Assembly (NCBI GenBank): GCA_010015655.1
Contig: ML976686.1
Coordinates: 640,498 to 704,497, forward strand
DNA: 64,000 nucleotides
From: Bimuria novae-zelandiae CBS 107.79
Taxonomy: Eukaryota; Ascomycota; Dothideomycetes; Pleosporales; Didymosphaeriaceae
Direction of reading: 5' to 3'
The notes under the pieces were generated by a model. It searched no databases. It saw only the letters and a program-made list of their open reading frames with translations, and was not told the origin of the DNA. Position 1 is the stretch's first letter, and each line of letters starts with the position of its first letter. This document shows, one piece after another, positions 35,135 to 45,433 of the stretch. Both the position numbers and the translations under genes were made by a program.

Positions 35135-35442
35135 TAAGAACTTATATATATTTATAATATTAGCTATTTAGCTAAAACTGGTTTTATAATATACTTACTA
35201 AGCTTTAGCTTTAAAAATTTGAAATTTTTAATAATGTACTGTTCTTATAGTATATTACGCTGTGGCTTACTAAGACTGTGAAGGCGCTAAGACCTATTGC
35301 TAATAAACGTTGAGATGCATTGGCGAAACAACATCGCTGAATTTTATAACCCTACTGCCTGGAACTATTTGCCGGGCGCGTCTATCTACATGAAGGATTG
35401 CGACAGAATACGCACCTCCACGAGAGGACTCCTGGCTTGCTA

Positions 35443-36478
35443 TCAGAAGCCGTCATCAATGTTGTTCTTCTTCTCCACCGCTAGCCTCTCCTGGTTCGCC
35501 ACATGCCACCACTTGTGGCTCTCATCCTTCTCCTCTCCAGGCTTCTCATCCCATGGCTTGGGGCTCAAAATGTAGTGGATGTTCTTCACTTCATTATCCC
35601 GCCATATCTTGTCATGCACGCCCTTGTGTCTCAGCGTCTTCAGCGCGTTGTAGATATAGGGTAGCGCTACCCAGCGACCGTTGAACACGTCGCCGAGAAG
35701 CGACTGATCCGCAAAGTCATAGTCCATCGATGTGTCTTTCGAGAGCTGGTCTAGGATAAGCTGGTAGACCTCGTTTGAGGGATTCACAACTTGGAGACCG
35801 CCGTTGGGCATGCCGAGACCGAAGTCAGGTGCTGCGCCGACCTTTTGCGCTTCGTCGGGCTTATCGTGTTGCGAGGTGAACGCGCAGTTCTCAGGTATCC
35901 TGCTACGCGTCAGTCCAAATCGTCCGCACAACAGTGGATTCAGCACATGCGCACCAGTCCTTGGGATAGTGCGGCTTCTTGAGCGGATTGCACACGCATG
36001 CATGGCTCGCTGCGAACACTTGTTGCCCCTTGCCCGCCATGCTCGGAGGGTCCAGCTCCATCTCCATCAGCTCATCCATGTTCTTCAGCACCAGCATATC
36101 CGAGTCCAACTGAACTACACGGTCGTACTCGGTCAACCCAAAGGGCGTGAGCTTGCTCCAGCAGTCGTAGAAACGCGGATCGTTGGTGTAGTCCTTGCCC
36201 TTTGTAGGGAGCAGGTATTTGACATGCTGCTTGGGTATGCCGCGCCTTTCGAGCGCATCGTGACCTTCTTGTGGGAACGTGTCTGTGTAGAGCGCGACAA
36301 GAGGATACTTCGAGCCGTGCTTCTTCAAGCTGTAGTCGAGCGCGAGGAGGCCGCTGAGGTACGCCGTGTTCGTGATGAGCGTTGTCCACACTATGTTTGT
36401 CAGTCAAAGCGCATCCAGGGTGGACTGGCGCGTACCTCTCTTCGAACCGCCAGCCAAACTGTCGGAAGTGGATGCCAT
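35443..36478 (-). CDS. Glycosyltransferase family 8 protein (glycogenin/galactinol-synthase-like)
   Basis: Exons 36478-36436, 36390-35955 and 35899-35443 give 311 residues. The start ATG reads MASTSDSLAGGSKR and splices to VWTTLITNTAYLSGLLALDY, a typical GT8 N-terminal fold. The metal- and sugar-nucleotide-binding DxD is visible in YDRVVQLDSDMLVLKNMDEL. Acceptor-side motifs include FAASHACVCNPL, NCAFTSQH, NGGLQVVNPS, FADQSLLGDVF and IHYILSPKPW. The enzyme transfers a sugar from a nucleotide donor; the acceptor is not predictable. There is no signal peptide, so it is probably cytosolic. The second acceptor was chosen as TAGCAG because it restores DWIPENC. It shares a 556-bp divergent promoter region with the carrier gene. 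Confidence 0.9.
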
Positions 36479-37034
36479 TGTGCCTGTTGCCAGTCCTAGG
36501 AAACAGTCTCCAATAAGCGACAAAATATTGAACTATCTTAGTATGACTTGTGGGTAGTCTATGAATGGTCTGGTATGGATTTGGACGGCTGTGCAGATGT
36601 GCTGCAAGCGGAAGTTTATGTACCTGTTGCCAACTGCTACCTAGCGCTATCTATATGCGACCTGTGTCAGTGCTGTGCATTAGCAATGTAGTTAAGAAAC
36701 ACTCTGTTAGCCTTTCAATATATGTGAATGCTAGGGCCTGGACGGGCGCGATGGAGGGGCATCCACTAGCTTCAGCACGACATTCATGGATCGTGGACCC
36801 TGCTAACAGTAACCGAAAAAGCGAGCCGATCTCGGGTCCCAGTCGAGATCGTCACCACATGGCGTCGCGGAGCCTCGCGCGTTTCCGAAAGACCCTTTCG
36901 ATGCGCGTAGTCAGCAATGGGACGAACATTCCACTGCTGTTCCCTTCGTTGTCCTGTTCCTACGATCTCTCGTGGAACTTTCTTGCTGAGACCGGCATGA
37001 TTCTGCAGTTACGAACACACCCGAAACACGCCCA
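36479..37034. promoter_or_regulatory. Divergent intergenic promoter region
   Basis: This separates the start codons of the GT8 gene and the mitochondrial carrier. Both promoters must lie here. No specific motif was identified. Confidence 0.5.
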
Positions 37035-38148
37035 ATGCCTGCATCGATAAAGCAGCAGATGCCGGCGAAGCTTGTCGACACGCCCGAGCAGAGCAAACCC
37101 GGCAAGACTCACAAGAATTATCGGGGGTTCGTGGCTGGCGTCTTCTCGGGCATTGCGAAGCTTACAGGTATGTTCCGTGGCTCGCTCGTTTGAGAGCGGA
37201 AGCTGATACTGTGGTGCAGTGGGGCATCCGTTCGACACCATCAAGGTCCGATTACAGACCACCGACAAATCGCACTTTCGCGGACCGCTGGACTGTCTGT
37301 TGCAGACGCTGAGAAATGAGGGTGTCAAGGGCATATACAAGGGCGCGACGCCGCCGCTGGTCGGATGGATGTTCATGGACTCGATGTATGGGCACAAGCC
37401 TAGCTGCGAAACTCGGGAGCATGTACTGACCAAACGGGCAGTATGTTGGGCTCCTTGAGCGTATACCGCAGAGTCTTGAACGACAATATCTTCCATCCCG
37501 CGAAGTACCCAGGCGAACAGCAGAGGAAACTTCCGGTTGTAGGACACGCGATGGCTGGCGTCATGGCTGGCTGGACCGTATCCTTCATCGCAGGACCCGT
37601 AGAGCACATAAAGGCGCGGCTGCAAGTACAGTATGCGGTGGACAAGAGCAAGCGGCTGTATCGCGGGCCTATTGACTGCTTGACGAAAATCGTACGTTCT
37701 TCAGACCTGCTTTTGCGATCCTTTCCTAACCTCTTCATAGTTCAATGGCCACGGCATCCGCGGCGTATGGCACGGCCTCAGCGCGACCCTCCTCTTCCGC
37801 ACCTTCTTCTGCTTCTGGTGGGGCTCGTACGACAAGTTCTCGCAGCTGCTAAACACGCACACGAACCTCTCTGCTCCAGCCGTCAACTTCTGGGCCGGCG
37901 GTCTATCGGCGCAGGTCTTCTGGATTACTTCATACCCCAGCGACGTGGTGAAGCAGCGGATAATGACGGATCCTCTGGGACCCGAGCGGCGGTTCCCGAG
38001 ATGGAGAGACGGGGCGAAAGCCGTGTACAGAGAACAGGGCTGGAGGGGATACTGGAGGGGCTTTGTGCCGTGCTTCTTGCGAGCTTTTCCGGCGAATGCG
38101 ATGGCGCTGGTGGCTTTTGAGTCGGTGATGCGCGCGCTCCCAGAGTAG
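37035..38148 (+). CDS. Mitochondrial carrier (SLC25 family)
   Basis: Exons 37035-37167, 37220-37385, 37442-37691 and 37741-38148 give 318 residues, the usual size. All three carrier repeats show the PX(D/E)XX(K/R) signature: PFDTIKVRLQ, PVEHIKARLQ and PSDVVKQRIM. Each is followed by a second-helix element (GIYKGATPPL, GVWHGLSATLLFRTFF, GYWRGFVPCFLRAFP). Such proteins exchange metabolites across the inner mitochondrial membrane. General likeness to the carnitine/amino-acid branch (Crc1/Ymc1 type) is an impression only, so the substrate is left open. The ATG at 37059 is an alternative start. Confidence 0.92.
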
Positions 38149-38290
38149 GCGAATGGCAGGTCATCTTAATGCTTTCATGCATAGCGAATTATAGGTCAAT
38201 ATACCCTTGTACGAACAGTTAAATGGAATTCTCATCTCAAAATTTATCTTTGGCGTTTTGTGATCTAGGGCCGATTGCGCTTGCCCCCCG

Positions 38291-38614
38291 ATGTTCCGCT
38301 CAGTTGCGCCTTCCGTTGTCGCGAGCCTCGCATCTACCGCGAAATATTGCAGAACAGCAACGTTTACATCCCAGTGCATCAAGAATCACGCAACTACGAG
38401 TCATCAAGATGCTGAGAAAAGTCAATGGAATTCCTCCCACTCATCTAAAGGGCAAGATGTGGATCACAACGGCCGGGGGGAGGGCTTGGAGGGGACAAAG
38501 CTCGCGAGTGCGAGGGGTGGTGATGGCAAGGCGGTCATCCTGGGGTCGTCATTGGTGATCGTTTCGCTGGGCATCCAAAGGGCATCTGCTGGCCTTCCGC
38601 GCATGAATTCTTAG
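38291..38614 (+). CDS. Hypothetical small protein, possibly mitochondrial
   Basis: A single 107-residue frame. The N-terminus (MFRSVAPSVVASLASTAKYC) has arginine, serine and alanine without acidic residues, as in a mitochondrial targeting peptide. A hydrophobic stretch near the end (AVILGSSLVIVSLGI) could be one membrane segment. There is no recognised family, and it may be chance. Confidence 0.3.
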   Translation: MFRSVAPSVVASLASTAKYCRTATFTSQCIKNHATTSHQDAEKSQWNSSHSSKGQDVDHNGRGEGLEGTKLASARGGDGKAVILGSSLVIVSLGIQRASAGLPRMNS

Positions 38615-39464
38615 GTCCTTCGTAGCTTCTCAAAGCAACGGCATGACGCAGTAACTTTCCGCGCATAGCAACCACTACCGCGTCCCAAAGCACATCATCC
38701 TCCGCCATCGTTTTGCGCTGAATCGCACAGCTTGTTCCGCAACAATATCAAGCCTATTATCGGTTTGAACGCTTGCTTAGGAGATTGTTATGTGTTCCAA
38801 TTGTCACGAAAATACCACAAACTTTGGCAGCTGCGGGTTGGAAGCTTGTACATGAGTGCGAAATAATTGTCGATGTGTGCTAAACACTTGTCAGATGTGA
38901 GTATGCATTTGCCCTATCCACAGCTAAGAACTTTGTTGCTGCATTTTTCAAGCGGGTGTTCGCTAACTTGTGGATGTTTTGGCGTCGAACAAGCTGCTTC
39001 TGGTGTGCGAGGGCTTACTGGCAAGGTGCGGGACCAAAAGCCTTTGGGAAGCTGCCTGGAACCTTTCGCCAGCGACCACGTTCTCCTGAAGATTAGCCTA
39101 TTGCCTGGTCGAGCTTCTCGGTGGCCTGACAATGATCTGTTCTTGATTAGGCGGATGTGTTTCTAGTTGCAAATACAATTTGAGTCCAAATACTTGTGAG
39201 TCTCACCATCAACTCGTTTTCCTAAATCTAAATTGGATTTGAGTTATCGGTAAATCATTTGCTCAGTGTTTTCATATTTGGTGTCCCGCTTCAAGATGTT
39301 GACAATGGTTGTTGGAAACAACTTGGGTTGCTTGAGAACAACGCGCAAACCACAAAGTCTTCACAGGTAAGGTATATTAAGAACCCAAAGTACAACTCCG
39401 AAAGACAGCATAGCACAGCTAATTCATCTCATCGTTCGCAAGCAATTTAGACTCACATTAAACG
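38615..39464. other. Intergenic, nothing recognised
   Basis: About 850 bp lie upstream of the Argonaute pseudogene. Only short frames without domain character. It may contain the former Argonaute promoter. Confidence 0.4.
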
Positions 39465-42400
39465 ATGACTTGGACCGGCCATAAAAGCCAAAAGGTTGTC
39501 GGGATGGTCCATCGGAAGACGGAAACGACGGCAATCACTGATTGTTTCTTGATACTGCCCTGTGTTAGGTGTAACGATCCAAGCCACTCTTGCTCGAAAT
39601 TTCCCAACGAAAAAACTGACAACTCGAGCGGGCCTTACGGCAGACTTTCGGCGGGAAAGAAGCTTACGGCGAACAGATTTATCAGGGAGCTCAAGGAAAC
39701 ATTTGCTAGGAATCCGGACGAGCCAATATTCAACAAGGCGAATGAGAACAGGATCGCACAAGAGCAAGCGCGACTCCGAGCACAAGCAGGAGCCTGGACG
39801 GCCAGATCTGTATCACACCAAGCAGCGACAACCGCTCCGCCGGTGACAGGGGAACAAACAAGCAATAGTAGTACTTCTACAAATACCCCGACTCCGAAAA
39901 AAGAAGGCCTCCGTATCACCGCAGGAGCAGACTATTTCAAAGGTGAAGTTCTGAAAGATGAGATGAAAGAGTTCCGAAATCAACTTGAAGATGAAACTGC
40001 GAGAAGGAAACGTGGGGAGCTGGCCGGTACCGATTCCGATAATCCCCGGGCACTCAGTCAAACGGGTTCGGCCCAGCAGTTGGGCGACGAGATGCAGAGC
40101 TTGAGTGAAGACCCAGCGAGCAAACCCGCTCAAGTTCCACTGCCTGCTGTCACTCATGATAATTCTGGAACCGCGGTCTCTTATCGCTATACACATGACC
40201 GTATGGAAGTAGCCTCAAGACGGTCTCCTGGTGCAGGAGTTCTTCGTCGTGCTGCTGTGGCCCCGACAAGGGATGTCTCCGACAAGGACCTGAGCAGGTT
40301 GCACGGCCGGGAATTGGCTTACCTTGCCAGGACGGAGTTTGCAAGTTACGGTAAAGGTGCGAAAATACTCACAAATCACTTCCAGCTCGTCTACAAGCTT
40401 ATGAAAAAGGATAAAACCGGCCAGGATCAGGCAATCCTCTACGAGTTCAAGGTCCCGGAGCTTGGAGGGAGAGGCAAACGCAAAGCGCGCGCTATCTGGA
40501 CGCTATCATCGCCGGCTGTCCCGTCCTCTCCAGTAACCGAGCCAGTTTTGCGACAGATTACTTCACAACAATTGTGGCATGGGTCGACCTGCGCACGCTG
40601 TTGGGTGCGGCAAATCAAACCTTACTAACAGGTAATCCTGCACAATATCATCTACTCACAACCACGGATGGTCCGGTTAGTCTTCAGTTTGTGCGCCAGG
40701 TCGGCATGCTTGACCTCTTTCGATACGCTAGGATGGATCTAGCACTACCGAACGGCATCAACATCGAGTCAATGACGACCCTATTTCACTTGGAGCGAAC
40801 AAGTTCTATCGACAGGACGCTCATCATCAGCTGGGTACTGGCGTGTCGCTGTGCATGCGCCGGGGATACTCTTACGCGGTCAAAGCAGGTGTGGGAGCTG
40901 TTCTACTCAACGTCAACTCTCTCACGAGTGCCTTCTGGCGCCCAATCTGGTTTGATCGCGTCTTGGATGATAATAACACATTTGGAAGCATGGTCTGGGA
41001 CACGTTTGCGGGAGTCATCACCGGTCTTCGTGTGTACATAACCTATGAACGTGGCGACAAGGAGGCAGACCGCGATGCATGGGACAGATTCAATGGCTTG
41101 GAGGGACGCATCAAATCAATCTCAGGACTTGGGGAAGCTGCAAACGTGCAGACCTTCACTCCCTGAGGCGGAACACTGAAGACTGTTGAAAATTACTTCA
41201 GAACCAGTAAGTACAGTCAAGATGCTTGCACTGATTTCAATTACTGATTTGCTTAGCCTATGGCCCGGGCTTCCTACAGCGTCCAGACTTGCAGGTTGTG
41301 AACCTGGGTCAGAGAAACGACCCAAGATGGTATCCTGCCGAGAAGCTGGAGATACTAGCGTATCAGAAGTACAAGGGCTTGGTTCCTAACACCTTGACAG
41401 CCCCTATGCTTACGTCACCTGCCGAAGGCCCCCGGTGGCGAAGGCTCTGGTTGGCGTAGAAGGACTTGAAACTCTCGGAGTTCACCCGAATCACAATGCG
41501 GATCTTGTGCTTGTAAGTTGATAATCTACTAGCTGGTGGAATTCTAGACGGAGCCAATACTTACACTTGTGTAGCCGGCTTGTCCGTTCTTTTCACTCCG
41601 TCCGTTCCTGCTTCAGGTCGATGGTGGGATATTGCCTTTCCCTACCATCTCATATGAGCATAGCCAGACCAGGACACCCAATGGTGGACGCTGAAACTTC
41701 ATGGGAGCGGATTTGTACTAACATGACGCCAATACAAGGTTCAATGCCCTTGTGGTGCATGGCCCCGGTGTGGCTAACAACACAATACAGCATATCGGTC
41801 AAAACCTTGCCACGTGGTCCTCAACTCGGTACAATGTCGCTACTGTGACCCCTGTGTTTCATGTTCCCCTGAACAACCTGGACTCTGTACAAACGCATAA
41901 ACGGCTTACCGGAACTGACTCCCATGTCAATATGGCTTTGCTGGTGCTCTCTAGGAAGGACATACCCGGATACTCAACATTCAAGGATCTTTGCGATCGC
42001 AGATACGGTCTTCATTCTCTCTGTCTAGCTCAGCCTAACCAGTGCAGGTATGCCGGTGATGGTGCACGATGGAGCAACATTGTGTTGAAAATAGATCTCA
42101 AGACTGCTGGAATCAACCACACGATTGCAAGAGGTCTCATCGAGAATGGCATAATGTAGGATACGCTTGTCCTGGGCGCAGACGTCACGCATCCCGGCCC
42201 AGGTTCGGTTCCAGGCTGCCCTTCTATCGCAGCAATCGTTGGATCAGTAGATGCGCGTGCAGGACACTTCCTAGGATCCATGCGTCTTCAAAACGAGTCA
42301 CGGAAAGAGGTTTGTCCGCTTCTTATTTTTACGGCTGCGGCTTTGCTAACGCTCGACATATCATTGATGAAGTGGAGGCCATGGTCTGCGAGCGTCTCAG

Positions 42401-43301
42401 GGACTGGATAGTTGAGATGGCGCCTGCTACACAGCAGTAGGTGAGTCTTCCGAAAAACATCATCTACTACCGCGATGGTGTAAGCGAGGGCATGTATGAT
42501 CAGGTCAAACAGGAAGAGCTGACTGCTTTTGGTAGAGCATTCAAGCCGGTTGTGAGAAATCTACATGAAGCAGGAAAGCTCGACCCGCAGCTTGGACCCT
42601 CCTTGCCAGGCATAGTCGCGATCGTTTGCGGGAAGCGGCACCACGTTCGATTCTATCCAGATGGCAAAGCAGCAGCTGACAAATACGAAAATTGCCATCC
42701 TGGTACCATAGTTGACGACGTCATCACATCGCCATAATACCAAGACTTCTATCTTCAATCGCATGCGGCGATCAAAGGAACAGCGCGCCCAGCTCACTAC
42801 TTCGTGATCGAAAACAACCCAAACTTCCTGTTGCTATTCTCCGCAACTTCGTAAGTGCAGTCTAAAATAACCCAACAGACACTCACAAGCTAACCTAACA
42901 CCCAGACGCACGAGCTATGCTACACTTACGTCCGCGCCCCTGTCGGCGTATCCTACGCCGCCCCTGCTTACTACGCCGCCCGCCTCTGCGAGCACGGCCG
43001 CTGCTATCTCCGCGGGTTCTTCGTAGCGCCGAGGAACACGCCCGTTCGCAGGGATTACGACAACTTCAGGAACAATGCTGAGGCGAGCCTTGCCACTCAG
43101 AGGACCAAGGCTTTTCCGGTGGGGCATCCGCCGCACGGCAAGGATCCGCAGCTAGCTGTGAGAGAGGCGCTTGATAGGCATACTCGTCAGCACCAGTGCG
43201 ACAGGCATATTATGCAGAGGGCGAGGAACGAATTTGAGCAGTATCATCAGGGAGGTAATTCGTGGGATCCGAGGATTGGTAAGACGATGTTTTGGATGTG
43301 A
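39465..43301 (+). pseudogene. Near full-length Argonaute pseudogene (copy B)
   Basis: Colinear Argonaute domains are spread over several frames. 39465-40490: N-terminal extension with a possible zinc-knuckle-like CVRCNDPSHSC and the start of the N domain (ILTNHFQLVYKLMK). A frame shift near 40490 leads to FATDYFTTIVAWVDL. Another near 40785 leads to HHQLGTGVSLCMRRGYSYAV. 41040-41400: PAZ region (LRVYITYERGD, then VNLGQRNDPRWYPAEKLEI). 41500-42030: linker and MID. 42030-43301: Piwi, with TLVLGADVTHPGPGS, IIYYRDGVSEG, CGKRHHVRFYPDG and a natural C-terminus IGKTMFWM. In-frame stops occur at 41164 (TGA), 42157 (TAG), 42438 (TAG) and 42735 (TAA). The fourth catalytic residue is Ala (PAYYAARLCEHGRCYL) where copies A and C have Asp. 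Not functional as a full protein. Confidence 0.92.
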
Positions 43302-44637
43302 GTAAGAGCAGGTTGACAGGAGAAAGATGTGGTGGATGGTTCAGATTGGATTTGGGGTAAGCGTTGCTGACCGGTTTCCCTTTTCCTTTCGTGTTTCTTT
43401 TTCTTCTCGCGAATTCCTGGTTTCCAAAGGTCAGTATAATCTATTCGGGACTACACCCATACTTTGGTGGTCATTGCTGTGTGTACGCACGATACTCTGT
43501 TCTGTAAGATTTTACTTCGATATTACATCCTGTTTAAATAGACTACCTGCTTTCCTATAGACTGCTTCTCTTAGAATACTTGTACTATGGAGACTACCGT
43601 TTATAGATCTATCACTCTAGAATACTTACTACTTTGCTAGCCAAGACTCCTGTTTCTATTTACTGTGGTACGTTGGTGTGCTCTTGTTATCTGCGTCGCA
43701 TTTAATCTAAGGTTGCTTTCTTCACTCTGGCATTTCTCCGCATCGGTTGCCTTGCGTTTTTAAAATCAACTAGCGGACATTGAGTTCACTGCTGTACGTT
43801 GGAAATTACAAGTTGGGGTCAGGCAAGGAACTTGTAGGAATATCAACAATAGCAAGTGGTCCAATAATATTAACTGCTAGGTGGTCTCTACGTTTCTGCC
43901 TCGTAGATCGAGGGCTTTAATAATTATCTACTAGGCTTTTGGACCGGCACCTCGTACATCCAGTGCTGATAACAGAATATTGCTTCCTTGACGTTTAACT
44001 TAACAAGATTAAAGATTTGATTTGGCACGTTTAGGCAACGAGTGGCAGTAGAAGCCCAACATGGAAGAACATGACAGGATTATTCGAACGTACATAATAA
44101 AGGCTCGCAGCGGCTAGAAGTGGGAGGGAGAACAGTGCGTTCTTCGTTGGCCCGCTAGTTGTAATTGCAAGCAGCACTTATGTAAGATTTTGCGCAATAA
44201 CTATGGTTGACCCTTGATTGGGTTTAAAACACTGGAATAGATTGTATCAGTTTTGTTAGCAGTTTTAGGGGTAATTCCAGGTATTTTTCGATGTGAGCAG
44301 GAGGGTGAGGCTGCCAAAGAACAATTAGTGTTCCAGAAGTAGTTCATAAAAAGGCTTGAGCTATTACGAACTTCAGATTGTAAGAAGAGCATACAGCCAA
44401 ATCGGATTGCTTAGACTTTCCATAATTACAAGGAGAAGAAGTGAATGGCTTGCAAGCATAGAGCTTGCCCATATCTATGCCCGCACTTGTTACTCTATAC
44501 CTGTAAAGAGTAATCTAATCTAGGTTGCTAATATGTTTTCTACTCGTTTTCCCACTATACTCGCAAGCAGTTAGATTTGCGTGGTTTTAGAAACTGAATC
44601 CCTTGCGCAAGCCAATAGTTTGTTGGCATGGTTGATA
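43302..44637. other. Intergenic, nothing recognised
   Basis: AT-leaning DNA after the Argonaute pseudogene. Short frames only. No repeat terminus, RNA gene or domain recognised. Confidence 0.4.
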
Positions 44638-44782
44638 GGTATATAGGCGGGTCTTTTAAGCAGCTATCTAATCACCATTCAACAGCGGAACTTCCCAACT
44701 TGAACCTCACTACCGTAACCACAAATCACGAAACTTTTAGCTTCCTTCATTATTGATTCTAGCTCTCGTGAATCCCATCAAG
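44638..44782 (+). promoter_or_regulatory. Promoter-like leader of a truncated gene
   Basis: A TATA-like GTATATAGGCGGG at about 44638 lies 145 bp before an ATG in good context (catcaagATGgct). The interval is C/A-rich and ATG-poor, like a fungal 5' leader. Confidence 0.4.
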
Positions 44783-44878
44783 ATGGCTTTGAAAGAAAAC
44801 TTCGAGAAGAAGCTCAAAGACACTGTGGCCAAGGACAAGGCTGCGACATCGTGTCTTGTTGGGCAGGCAGGCATATGA
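44783..44878 (+). pseudogene. 5' stub of a gene cut off by transposon DNA
   Basis: A 31-codon frame (MALKENFEKKLKDTVAKDKA, then TSCLVGQAGI and TGA). It follows a convincing promoter-like leader, and within about 30 bp the sequence becomes AT-rich transposon DNA. The lysine-rich helical start looks genuine, but no family can be named. The rest of the gene may have been displaced or lost. Confidence 0.35.
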
Positions 44879-44991
44879 TGACAATAAGCTGTGTTGCTAT
44901 TTGTATATTTTGAATTTTAAAAACTTTAATCTTTACATTATTTTATTTTATTTTTTAAAAAAATCTAATAATTATTAAGAATGTTATAAGG

Positions 44992-45433
44992 CTCTCACAC
45001 CTTGTTCCGATCCGGGTTAGGGCGGTAAGGTATCGTAGTGCTTCACGGATTATTTAGTGGTACAAGTTAATGCGACACTTAGCGTGGCTAGATAATCTAA
45101 TCTTATAATAAATAAGATAACTATTAGTCTGTATAGGAGAACGTACTCGCACAGAAGATATATAAGTTAACTATAAGGAAGGAAACAATAATAAGAAAGT
45201 CGCCACACTATATACTAGCCTATTCCTTCTTCGTAGTCCCGCCAAGGCCCTGTAGTCCCAGGGACTACGATAGTCCCATAGGACTTCCCTTTATGCGGGA
45301 CTTCGTCACGTAACTACTAACTAAGCTACCCCGCGCCCCGTTAGGTCCTATTAACTTTACTACTTTATTAATAATTACTCTTTTAGCGTAATTATCTAGC
45401 TTTTTTATCCTTATAAGGTTTGTGGTCGTAATA
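44992..45433 (-). repeat. Gypsy LTR (3' LTR in element orientation)
   Basis: 442 bp from TGTTATAAGG to GTCGTAATA. The terminal CA has become TA, as expected from RIP. It matches 51616-52685 apart from the insertion in the latter. Confidence 0.93.
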
